This document shows, one piece after another, positions 44,745-52,840 of a stretch of DNA of 64,000 nucleotides; position 1 is the stretch's first letter; each line of letters begins with the position of its first letter. Origin of the DNA: Caballeronia sp. GAFFF1 (GTDB taxonomy: Bacteria > Pseudomonadota > Gammaproteobacteria > Burkholderiales > Burkholderiaceae). Location: NCBI RefSeq assembly GCF_023630705.1, contig NZ_JALQEM010000040.1, positions 62,001-126,000 of the forward strand, written 5' to 3'. Below the pieces are notes generated by a model that did not search any database, was not told the origin of the DNA, and saw only the letters and a list, made by a program, of their open reading frames with translations. The position numbers were made by a program, and so were the translations under genes.

Positions 44745-46070
44745 ATGCTCACGCACGAAGAAAACGAATTGCTGTGCCGCGTAGAAGGCGATGCGCCGAT
44801 GGGGCAACTGATGCGCCGTCACTGGACGCCCGTGTGCCTCATCGAGGAAGTCAGCGAGCCGGACGGCGCACCGGTCAAGGCTCGCGTATTCGGCGAAGAC
44901 CTCGTGGTGTTCCGCGATACCGACGGCAATGTCGGCGTAATGGACGAGTACTGTCCGCATCGGCGGGTCTCGCTCGTCTACGGGCGCAACGAGGATTGCG
45001 GCCTGCGTTGCCTCTATCACGGCTGGAAAATGGACGTGAAGGGCAACGTAATCGAGATGGTGTCCGAGCCTTCATGCAGCGACATGACGAAGAAGGTCAA
45101 GCATAAGGCGTACGAAACGAAGGAATGGGGCGGCTTCGTTTGGGCCTACATGGGGCCGCAGGACGCGATTCCCGAGTTCGTGCCGCCCGCCTGGGCGCCC
45201 ACCGAAGATACGCGCGTGAGCATCGCGAAGGCGATTCTGCCGTGCAACTGGGCACAGATTCTGGAAGGCGCCATCGACTCCGCGCACAGCTCCAGCCTGC
45301 ATTCGTCGGACTTCGTGCCGGCGCGCGTCGGCGGCGCCGAAGCGACCTCGAAGAACTGGCTGCGTCCGTCGACCGACAAGGCGCCGCGCTTGCAGGTGCA
45401 TCGCACCGAATACGGCTTTCGGTACGCCGCGTTGCGACGTCCGATTCAGAACGCTGCCACGCACGACTACGTGCGCTCGACGGTGTTCGTCGCGCCGGCC
45501 ACCGCGCTGATTCCGCCGAACAATCTGTACAACGTCGCGAATATCAACGTGCCGTGCGACGACACCAGCACCGCGTTTTATTTCATGGCGTGGGGCCACC
45601 CGGACAAAACGCCCGAAACCGAGACATGGCGCAAGTTCCTCGGCCAACAGGTCGGCATCGATCTCGATGCGTACTACCGGCCGCTGCGCAATCACGAAAA
45701 CCGCTTCTGGCAGGATCGCGAAGCGATGAAGGCGGGCAACTTCACCGGCATCAAGGGCTTCCCGAATCAGGACATCGCGATGTGGCTGACCATGCGCCCG
45801 ATCGCGGACCGCACCGAAGAGCGCCTCGGCGCAAGCGATGTCGCCGTGGTCGAATTCCGCCGCCGCATGCTCGATGCGTTGAAGGCGTTTCAGGCGGGTG
45901 AAGCGGCCATCGGCACAGGCGACAAGGCGATTCCGCGCAGCGTGTGCTCGTTCCAGGCGATGGTGCCGAAAGACACCGACTGGAAGCAGTACCCCGCGCG
46001 ACCCGTGTGGGTCGAGACGGCTGCGAAAGCCTCGCCTGAACTCGAATCGAACTATCAGGTTCAGGTCTGA
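44745..46070 (+). CDS. ophA2: Phthalate 4,5-dioxygenase oxygenase subunit (Rieske non-haem iron)
   Basis: 441 residues. N-terminal Rieske cluster ligands Cys70, His72, Cys89, His92 (EYCPHRR...CLYHGW) and mononuclear iron ligands in GAIDSAHSSSLH (Asp178 bridge, His181, His186). It lacks the small beta subunit of ring-hydroxylating toluate-type enzymes, as in the homomultimeric phthalate oxygenase/VanA class. It should convert phthalate to cis-4,5-dihydrodiol with electrons from the reductase 19 bp upstream. Its last stop base is shared with the ATG of the dehydrogenase (TGATG). Identification as the phthalate enzyme rests on the full oph-type gene set around it. Confidence 0.88.
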   Translation: MLTHEENELLCRVEGDAPMGQLMRRHWTPVCLIEEVSEPDGAPVKARVFGEDLVVFRDTDGNVGVMDEYCPHRRVSLVYGRNEDCGLRCLYHGWKMDVKGNVIEMVSEPSCSDMTKKVKHKAYETKEWGGFVWAYMGPQDAIPEFVPPAWAPTEDTRVSIAKAILPCNWAQILEGAIDSAHSSSLHSSDFVPARVGGAEATSKNWLRPSTDKAPRLQVHRTEYGFRYAALRRPIQNAATHDYVRSTVFVAPATALIPPNNLYNVANINVPCDDTSTAFYFMAWGHPDKTPETETWRKFLGQQVGIDLDAYYRPLRNHENRFWQDREAMKAGNFTGIKGFPNQDIAMWLTMRPIADRTEERLGASDVAVVEFRRRMLDALKAFQAGEAAIGTGDKAIPRSVCSFQAMVPKDTDWKQYPARPVWVETAAKASPELESNYQVQV

Positions 46071-47239
46071 TGGAGAAGATTCGCCTCGGCATAGCGGGAC
46101 TCGGCCGCGCCTTTTCGCTGATGCTGCCGACCTTTCTCGCGGACGCGCGCGTGCAGCTGGTTGCCGCCTGCGATCCGCGCGAAACGGCGCGTGCGCAGTT
46201 CGAGGCCGATTTCGGCGCGCCGACCTTCGACGACATCGACGCGCTCGCCCGCCGGCCCGACATCGACGCCATCTATGTCGCGAGCCCGCACCAGTTTCAT
46301 GCGGCGCATACGCGGATCGCGGCGGCGCACGGCAAGCACGTGCTCGTCGAAAAGCCGATGGCGCTGTCGCTCGCCGAATGCGACGACATGATCGCTGCAT
46401 GCCGCACGGCGGGCGTGCACCTGATCGTCGGACATTGCCACAGCTTCGATACGCCGTATCTGCGCACGCGTGAGCTGATTGCATCGGGCGCGGTCGGCGC
46501 GGTGCGCATGATCCACGCGCTCAATTACACCGATTACCTGTACCGGCCGCGTCGTCCGGAGGAATTGAAGACCGAAGAGGGCGGCGGCGCGGTATTCAGT
46601 CAGGCGGCGCATCAGGTCGATATCGTCCGGATGCTTGCGGGCAGCCGCGCGACGCGTATCCGCGCGGCCGTCGGCAACTGGGATGCGGCGCGTCCCACCG
46701 AAGGCGCATACAGCGCGACACTATGGTTCGAAAGCGGCGCTTTCGCCACGCTTTCCTATAACGGCTATGCGCATTTCGATTCCGACGAGTGGACCGGATG
46801 GATCGGCGAGATGGGACAGCAGCGCAATGCCGATGAATACGGCGTCGCGCGCCGCAAGCTCTCGCAGGTGACGTCACCCGATGAGGAAGCGCGTCTGAAG
46901 GCAGCGGGGACCTACGGCGGAAAAGCCTATACGCCCGTCTCCAGAGCGCCCGATGCGCGCCGGCATCAGCACTTCGGCCCGATCATCGTATCCTGCGAAC
47001 GTGGCGATGTGCGGCCGTTGCCGCATGAAATCGTGGTGTACGGGAACGAACGGCGCGAGCGCATCGAACTCGATGCGCCGCGCGTGCCACGAGCGGAAGT
47101 CATCGACGAATTGATCGGCGCCGCGCACGGCGGCATCGCGCCGCTGCACGATGGCGAGTGGGCGCGCGGGACGCTCGAAATATGTCTCGCGATGCTTCGG
47201 TCGAGCGCCGAATCGCGCGATGTGCTGATTAGCGGCTGA
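46070..47239 (+). CDS. ophB: Gfo/Idh/MocA oxidoreductase, probable cis-phthalate dihydrodiol dehydrogenase
   Basis: 389 residues with an N-terminal Rossmann domain (IRLGIAGLGRAFSLML...LVAACDP) and the Gfo/Idh/MocA catalytic element VEKPMALSLAECDDMIAAC (EKP motif). In phthalate operons this family oxidises the cis-4,5-dihydrodiol to 4,5-dihydroxyphthalate with NAD+. It overlaps the oxygenase stop by 1 nt and is followed 28-37 nt later by the decarboxylase, which is the expected pathway order. Confidence 0.85.
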   Translation: MEKIRLGIAGLGRAFSLMLPTFLADARVQLVAACDPRETARAQFEADFGAPTFDDIDALARRPDIDAIYVASPHQFHAAHTRIAAAHGKHVLVEKPMALSLAECDDMIAACRTAGVHLIVGHCHSFDTPYLRTRELIASGAVGAVRMIHALNYTDYLYRPRRPEELKTEEGGGAVFSQAAHQVDIVRMLAGSRATRIRAAVGNWDAARPTEGAYSATLWFESGAFATLSYNGYAHFDSDEWTGWIGEMGQQRNADEYGVARRKLSQVTSPDEEARLKAAGTYGGKAYTPVSRAPDARRHQHFGPIIVSCERGDVRPLPHEIVVYGNERRERIELDAPRVPRAEVIDELIGAAHGGIAPLHDGEWARGTLEICLAMLRSSAESRDVLISG

Positions 47240-47276
47240 TGAGCGGCGAAACAACCAATACCTGGAAATGTTGATT

Positions 47277-48269
47277 ATGGCGAAGCTGAACCTCTCTATT
47301 GCAGTGGGTAACTACGATCGCATGCGGCCGCTGGTCGACGGCGAAGTGCAGATCGACGGCGTCGAACCCGTCTTCATGCTGCAAGACCCGGAGGAGATTT
47401 TCTTCCGCGCCTTCCGCCATGCCGACTACGACATCTGCGAACTGTCGCTCTCCAGCTACAGCGTAAAGACCGCAGCGGGCACGAGTCCGTATATCGGCGT
47501 GCCGATATTTCCGTCGCGCGCGTTCCGTCACACGTCGATCTACGTGCGCAACGACTGCGGCATCGAGACGCCGGCCGACCTCAAGGGCAAGCGCATCGGC
47601 GTGCCCGAGTATCAATTGACGGCGAACGTGTGGGCGCGCTTGTTCCTTGAAGAAGATCACGGACTGAAGCCGTCGGACGTTACCTGGGTTCGCGGCGGGT
47701 ATGAGGAGGCAGGCCGTCTGGAGAAGATCAGTCTCAAGCTGCCCGACGACGTGCGCCTCGAAAACGCGCCCGAGAACCAGACGATCTCCGGCATGCTCGC
47801 GTCCGGCGAAATCGATGCGCTCATCGGGCCTCGCGCGCCGTCGTGCTTCACGAATGGTCATCCGAACGTGAAGTATCTCTTCGACGATCCCCAGAAAGCC
47901 GCCGCCGACTGGTACTCGCGCACGAAGCTCTTTCCGATCATGCATCTGCTGGGCGTGCGGCGCACGCTGGCCGAGCAGCACCCGTGGCTGCCCGGCGCGG
48001 TGGCGAAAGCCTTCGAGAAGAGCAAGGCGATCGCGCTCACCAGGTTGAGCGATACGTCGGCGACCAAGGTGACGCTGCCTTTCGTCGAGGAGCAATTGCG
48101 CAATGCGCGCCGGCTGATGGGACACGACTTCTGGCCGTACGGCTTCGAGCCGAACCGGCATGTGCTGTCGCGGTTTCTGAAGCGCCATCACGAAGAAGGG
48201 TTGTCGAGCCGCCTGCTGGAGCCGGAAGAACTGTTTCATCCCGCTACGCTCGAAACGTTCAAGATCTGA
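47277..48269 (+). CDS. ophC: 4,5-Dihydroxyphthalate decarboxylase
   Basis: About 330 residues with a periplasmic-binding-protein-like fold, as known for this decarboxylase family: LSIAVGNYDRMRPLVDGEVQIDGVEP, FRAFRHADYDICELSLSSY, TSIYVRNDCGIETPADLKGKRIGVPEYQLTANVWAR and KLFPIMHLLGVRRTLAEQHPWLP. It removes one carboxylate to give protocatechuate. ATG 47277 (MAKLNLS) is preferred since GGAA at 47264 is well spaced from it; ATG 47268 is the alternative. Confidence 0.88.
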   Translation: MAKLNLSIAVGNYDRMRPLVDGEVQIDGVEPVFMLQDPEEIFFRAFRHADYDICELSLSSYSVKTAAGTSPYIGVPIFPSRAFRHTSIYVRNDCGIETPADLKGKRIGVPEYQLTANVWARLFLEEDHGLKPSDVTWVRGGYEEAGRLEKISLKLPDDVRLENAPENQTISGMLASGEIDALIGPRAPSCFTNGHPNVKYLFDDPQKAAADWYSRTKLFPIMHLLGVRRTLAEQHPWLPGAVAKAFEKSKAIALTRLSDTSATKVTLPFVEEQLRNARRLMGHDFWPYGFEPNRHVLSRFLKRHHEEGLSSRLLEPEELFHPATLETFKI

Positions 48270-48287
48270 GGCTTCTCGTTGCTTTCC

Positions 48288-48329
48288 GCCTCGCTCGGTG
48301 CGCCGTGAGGCTGTGCGCATGAGCGAGGC
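48288..48329 (+). terminator. Possible terminator hairpin after ophC
   Basis: 9-bp perfect inverted repeat GCCTCGCTC / GAGCGAGGC (48288-48296 and 48321-48329), with an inner TGCGC/GCGCA pairing. No T tract. It could separate ophC from the AAHS transporter. Confidence 0.4.
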
Positions 48330-48500
48330 AGCACCATTCGCAAAACGGACAGCGAGCATCGCCACGATGACCCGGCTGAGCGCGGCGCAAGGCGTCCGAG
48401 CGTCCGGCATGCGCGACAGCATCGGGTGCGATGACCGGTAACGCATCCCGGAAGATTGCAGCAGTGCTGACTAAAATGAGCCCAAGCGGCCACGGGAGAC

Positions 48501-49892
48501 ATGATGCATGCACCGCATTCAGACGACGACACGCGCAGCGTCGTCCTGCAGGACCTCATCAACCAGCGCGGATTGTCGCGCTTCCAGATCGTCACGTTCC
48601 TGCTCTGCTTTCTGATTCTCGTGCTCGACGGCTACGATACCGTCGTGGTCGGCTATATCGCGCCGGCGCTGAAGGAGCATTTCGGCGCCGCGCCCGCGCA
48701 GCTCGCACCGATGTTCGGTGCAGGGCTCTTCGGGCTGACGCTCGGATCGTTCGTCTTCGGCCCTGTCGCGGACCGCTTCGGACGCAAACCGACGCTCATT
48801 GCATCGATTGCGGTGTTCGCGCTCTTCAGCCTGGTCTCGGCGTGGGCGAACTCGATCGGCATGCTGATCGCGTTGCGCTTCCTGACCGGGCTCGGCTTGG
48901 GCGGCGCCATGCCGAACGCGTACACGCTGGCGGCGGAATATTGCCCCGACCGCCTGCGCTCGACACTCGTCGCGCCCATCGGATGCGGGATCGCGGTCGG
49001 CGGCGCGCTCGGAGGCCTCGTCGCGTCGCGCATGATCGCGGCATTCGGCTGGCAATCCATGCTCGTCCTGGGCGGCGTTCTGCCGCTTCTCGTCATCGCC
49101 GTGCTGGCGCGCTGGCTGCCCGAATCGGCGCGCTACCTCGTCGCACGGGGCGGCAGGCAAGCGCAGGCGCGCGAGATTTTGCGAAGCATCGCGCCCGAAG
49201 TCGCTTTCGATAAGGTGGCGATCACGCTCGGCGAGAACCGCGTGCAGGGCCAGCCTATCCGCGAGTTGCTGCGCCCGGGCGTGGGCGGCGGCACGCTATG
49301 GCTCTGGACGACGGCGTTCATGGCGCTCTTCGTCATCTACTTCCTCGGGAACTGGCTGCCGACGCTCATTCAGCAGAGCGGAGTCTCGTTTCATCACGCG
49401 TCGCTGATGACGGCGCTCTACCTCACCGGCAATAGCCTCGGCGCGATCCTGCTGGGCCTGCTGATGGACCGCATGAATCCGCAGTATGTGCTATGCGGCG
49501 CCTTTCTCTGCGCCGCGATCAGCCTCGCATCGTTCGGTCATCTGTCCGGCATGCCGGCTCTGGCATTGCTGGCGCTTTTCGTCACCGGCGTGGGCACGGG
49601 CGGCACGATGACGGGCACGAACATTCTCTCGGCAGGCTACTACGGCACGGCGGCACGCGCGACCGGCGTGGCCTGGACGCTCGGCATGGGCCGCATAGGC
49701 TCGATCGTCGGGGCGATGATCGGCGGCGCGATGCTGGCCGCGCACTGGGGACCGAAGGTCATCTTCGGCGCCGTCGCTGCGCCGCTCGTTATCGCGGCCA
49801 TGAGCATTCTTGCACTGGCGCGTTATCGCTCGCGTCGCGCCGATGCCGGCATGGCGGAAGAGGGCTTGGCGGTCGAATCAACCGGAACGTGA
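48501..49892 (+). CDS. MFS transporter, aromatic acid:H+ symporter (AAHS) family
   Basis: 463 residues, 12 helices. The AAHS signature DGYDTVVVGYIAPAL in helix 1 (Asp-Gly-Tyr-Asp), GPVADRFGRKPTLI in loop 2-3 and GLGGAMPNAYTLAAEY fit PcaK/BenK-like carriers of aromatic acids. GGGAGAC precedes ATG 48501; a second ATG follows directly. It lies 230 bp after ophC on the same strand. A second aromatic-acid importer, perhaps for protocatechuate or 3-hydroxybenzoate, is a reasonable reading. Confidence 0.88.
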   Translation: MMHAPHSDDDTRSVVLQDLINQRGLSRFQIVTFLLCFLILVLDGYDTVVVGYIAPALKEHFGAAPAQLAPMFGAGLFGLTLGSFVFGPVADRFGRKPTLIASIAVFALFSLVSAWANSIGMLIALRFLTGLGLGGAMPNAYTLAAEYCPDRLRSTLVAPIGCGIAVGGALGGLVASRMIAAFGWQSMLVLGGVLPLLVIAVLARWLPESARYLVARGGRQAQAREILRSIAPEVAFDKVAITLGENRVQGQPIRELLRPGVGGGTLWLWTTAFMALFVIYFLGNWLPTLIQQSGVSFHHASLMTALYLTGNSLGAILLGLLMDRMNPQYVLCGAFLCAAISLASFGHLSGMPALALLALFVTGVGTGGTMTGTNILSAGYYGTAARATGVAWTLGMGRIGSIVGAMIGGAMLAAHWGPKVIFGAVAAPLVIAAMSILALARYRSRRADAGMAEEGLAVESTGT

Positions 49893-49911
49893 GCCGGGCG
49901 GGGCGGTTCCG

Positions 49912-50727
49912 TCAGAACTGATACAACTCAGCCGGATTATCGACAAGCACCTTGCGCCGCGTTTCGTCCTCCGCGACGAGATTCATCGCCCAGTCGAGCA
50001 TGTGGACGTCCTGAGGCACAGGCCGCACATTGGGATGCGGCCAGTTCGATGCCCACAGTGCCCGCTCCGGATACCGCGACGACAGTTCGCTTACGAGCCA
50101 CGCCACATCGTCGAATGAGGGCGGACCGGCGCGCGAACTTTCGTACGGCGCGGACAGCTTGATCCAGCAGCGCCCGCCATCCAGCAGACGGGACAGCGAC
50201 GCGAAGCCTTCGCTCTTCGGCGTGACAGGCGCGAGGAACTTGCCGAGATGATCGATCACGAGCCGCGACGCGAGACGCGACAGCATCGGCTCATAGCGCG
50301 GCAACGCATGCCCGTCGAGTTGCAGATCGATGTGCCAGCCGAGTGGCGCGATGCGCGCGGACATCTCCGTCAGCGCGTCCCACGGCAAAACGCCGCCCGC
50401 GAGCATCATGAAGCGCACGCCACGAATGCCCGCCTCATGCAGACGCTGCAATTCGTCTTCCCCGACATCCGGCGGCACGACCGCGACGCCGCGCGCGCCG
50501 TGGCCCAGTTCGGCTATCGCGGCAAGCGTGCAGCGATTGTCGAAGCCATAGCCGGTTGGCTGCACGACGATCGCGCGGGACAGGCCAAGCGCGCGCTGCA
50601 CTCGCGCATACTCGGACGCAGGCGCCGGTGGCGGAATGAACGTGGCGCTCGCGGCGAGCGGATAGCCTTCCTCGTACACATGAATGTGGCAATCGCACGC
50701 GCCTTCGAAAGGAAGCGGCGACTTCAT
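49912..50727 (-). CDS. Amidohydrolase (PF04909-like, 2-pyrone-4,6-dicarboxylate lactonase type)
   Basis: 271 residues, TIM-barrel amidohydrolase. CDCHIHVYEEGYPL carries the HxH metal motif at the first strand, and VIDHLGKF, CWIKLSAPYES and LWASNWPHPN are the later barrel motifs, all as in LigI-type lactonases. ATG 50727 overlaps the dehydrogenase stop by 4 nt (ATGA); the frame upstream is a shadow. It is last in the minus-strand operon with the TRAP transporter. It probably hydrolyses a lactone or decarboxylates the imported acid; the compound is unknown. Confidence 0.85.
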   Translation of the reverse strand: MKSPLPFEGACDCHIHVYEEGYPLAASATFIPPPAPASEYARVQRALGLSRAIVVQPTGYGFDNRCTLAAIAELGHGARGVAVVPPDVGEDELQRLHEAGIRGVRFMMLAGGVLPWDALTEMSARIAPLGWHIDLQLDGHALPRYEPMLSRLASRLVIDHLGKFLAPVTPKSEGFASLSRLLDGGRCWIKLSAPYESSRAGPPSFDDVAWLVSELSSRYPERALWASNWPHPNVRPVPQDVHMLDWAMNLVAEDETRRKVLVDNPAELYQF

Positions 50728-51746
50728 CGCGCATCCGCCGGAACGTCGATGCCCGCGTGACCCCAGCGCGCCAGCCGGAACGCGTGCGCCGCATTCACCG
50801 CGCCGGCCGGCATGCGACCGTTGAACAGTGCCTCGGTCTGTGCGACCGTTTCCATCGACTGATGCTCGATCGCGCCCGGCGTCAAGCCGCCGACGTGAGG
50901 CGCCGCGATCACACGCGGATGCGCAGCCAGCCGGGGCGATGGCATCTGGTCCGGCGCGCGCCCGACATCGAGCGCGCATCCCGCGATGCGTCCGCTCTCG
51001 AGCGCGGCGAGGAGCGCGGCGTCATCGACCAGTTCACCGCGCGCCGCGTTGATGAAATAGGCATCGGGTTTCATCGCGGCGAAGGCGTGCGCATCCATCA
51101 GATTCGCGGTCTGCTCGCTCGCGGGCGCGAGACAGACGACGAAATCGGCCTGCGCGAGCAAGGCGTCCAGCGCGACCGCGCGCACGCGCGCATCGTCGAT
51201 TCGCGCGTAGGGATCGGACACGATCACGCGCATCCCGAATGCGAGCGCAAGCTCGCACAGATAACGCGATATCTGTCCGTATCCGATCACGCCGAGCGTG
51301 CTGCCGCGCAATTCTCGGCCCATCTGCGGCACGGGCGCTTCGTGACGGTGATATGCCGATGCATAGGCAGTCGTCGCGCGCGCGAGATCGAGCATTGCGC
51401 CAATCACCCATTCGGATACCGCCGGCACGAAGCCCGCGCTGGCCTGCGTGACGAGCACGCCATGTTCGCTGGCGGCATCGACATCGACGGTGCGAATATC
51501 CACTGCGCAGCGCACGAATGCAGCGAGATTCGGCAGCGCCTCGAACAACGCGCGCGGCGCAGGCGTCTGACGATACGCGATGAGGACATCCGCGTCGCGC
51601 GCCTTGTCCGCGAGTTCGGCCGTGGTCAGCTCGCGGTCTTCGGGGTTGTAGGCGACATCGGCGATCTTCGCGAGCGCCGCCGCCGCGCGGGCGCCGAAAT
51701 AATGGTCCAGCATGTGCCGGGGGTGACTCACGAATACCTTGTTCAT
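50724..51746 (-). CDS. D-2-hydroxyacid dehydrogenase (NAD-dependent)
   Basis: 340 residues. Family elements: the NAD site LGVIGYGQISRYLCELALAFGMRV, FINAARGELVDDAALLAAL (catalytic Arg), GRIAGCALDVG (catalytic Glu region, here CALDV) and AAPHVGGLTPGA (catalytic His). The usual Glu in the xALDVFExEP segment reads CALDVGRAPD, a small difference. It shares 4-nt overlaps with both neighbours (ATGA at each end), so three genes are translationally chained: lacI, this gene, amidohydrolase. Confidence 0.87.
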   Translation of the reverse strand: MNKVFVSHPRHMLDHYFGARAAAALAKIADVAYNPEDRELTTAELADKARDADVLIAYRQTPAPRALFEALPNLAAFVRCAVDIRTVDVDAASEHGVLVTQASAGFVPAVSEWVIGAMLDLARATTAYASAYHRHEAPVPQMGRELRGSTLGVIGYGQISRYLCELALAFGMRVIVSDPYARIDDARVRAVALDALLAQADFVVCLAPASEQTANLMDAHAFAAMKPDAYFINAARGELVDDAALLAALESGRIAGCALDVGRAPDQMPSPRLAAHPRVIAAPHVGGLTPGAIEHQSMETVAQTEALFNGRMPAGAVNAAHAFRLARWGHAGIDVPADAR

Positions 51747-52822
51747 TTTCTGGTCCTGGATTGCTTCGTTACCGGCCTGGCGCTGCCCGGCGGCGCTACC
51801 GACTCCCGTTCGACGAGCGTGATCTCCGTGAACAGCGCCTGTTCCGATGCGGGCATCGGCTCGTCGTGCGCGCGCATGACCCGTTCGACCATCGCGGCGG
51901 CCATGGCAGGCACCGGAAGCTGCACGGTGGTGAGCGCGGGGTTCGAGATCGCCGCCAGAAAGTGCCCGTCCATGCCGACGATCGACACGTCCTCGGGCAC
52001 GCGCAGCCCCGATTCGCGCAGGCCCGCCATCAGACCCAGCGCCATCAGGTCGTTGACTGCGACGATCCCCGTCGGGCGCTCGTCGTCGGCTGCCAGTCGA
52101 CGCGCAAGCGCGCGGCCGTTCTCGGCGATCATCGAGTCGCCGTATTCGTTGACCGGACCGCTGTCGAGCACCTGCGCGCGCCCGGACAGGCCCGCTTCGC
52201 TGGCAGCGGCGAGAAAGCCGTCGATCTTGTCGCGCCGGCTCATCGTCATGCCAGTCAGCGTCGCGAACGCAAGCCGCGTGTGTCCCTGTCCGATGAGATG
52301 ACGTGTCGCCATCCGCGCGGCACTGAAGTTGTCGGGCGTCACATGATCGACGCGCGTGGCTTCGCCTTCGGTCGCTCGGCGGTCGTAACTCACGACGACC
52401 ATTCCGCGTGCGGCGGCGGTTTCCAGATGGCGTTCATTGGCAAGCGATGAGATCACGATCACGCGGCGCACTCCCTGCGAGAGCAGGTCCTCGAAGAACG
52501 AGGCCTCCTTCGCGGGATCGCGATACGTGTTGCCGATCATCACGCGGTAGCCGTAACGCTCCTGCGCATAGGTCTCGACTTCGCGCGCGATATAGCCGTA
52601 CATCGGATTGGCGATGGACGGCACCAGCAAGCCGACGATCGGCGTCTGCCCGGTCTTCAACTGACGCGCCAGCGTGCTCGGGCGATACCGCAGCGTGCTG
52701 ATGGCGGCCTGCACGCGGGCAAGCGTTTCCTGGCGCATCTGATCGATACGGCCGTTGAGCACGTTCGACACGGTGCTCACGGACACGCCGGCTTCGCGGG
52801 CCACATCCTGAATGGTGCTCAT
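51743..52822 (-). CDS. LacI-family transcriptional regulator
   Basis: 359 residues. N-terminal HTH (TIQDVAREAGVSVSTVSNVLNGR, residues 3-25), hinge helix STLARQLKTGQT, then a periplasmic-binding-protein-like ligand domain (VGLLVPSIANPMYGYIAREVE; SIVGMDGHFLAAI). It lies within the TRAP operon, 18 bp after the DctQM stop, so it is probably autoregulated. The paired palindromes at 55851-55877 ahead of dctP have the central CpG expected of LacI operators and are its likely target. Confidence 0.92.
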   Translation of the reverse strand: MSTIQDVAREAGVSVSTVSNVLNGRIDQMRQETLARVQAAISTLRYRPSTLARQLKTGQTPIVGLLVPSIANPMYGYIAREVETYAQERYGYRVMIGNTYRDPAKEASFFEDLLSQGVRRVIVISSLANERHLETAAARGMVVVSYDRRATEGEATRVDHVTPDNFSAARMATRHLIGQGHTRLAFATLTGMTMSRRDKIDGFLAAASEAGLSGRAQVLDSGPVNEYGDSMIAENGRALARRLAADDERPTGIVAVNDLMALGLMAGLRESGLRVPEDVSIVGMDGHFLAAISNPALTTVQLPVPAMAAAMVERVMRAHDEPMPASEQALFTEITLVERESVAPPGSARPVTKQSRTRK

Positions 52823-52840
52823 AGCGTTGACTTCTACCGG

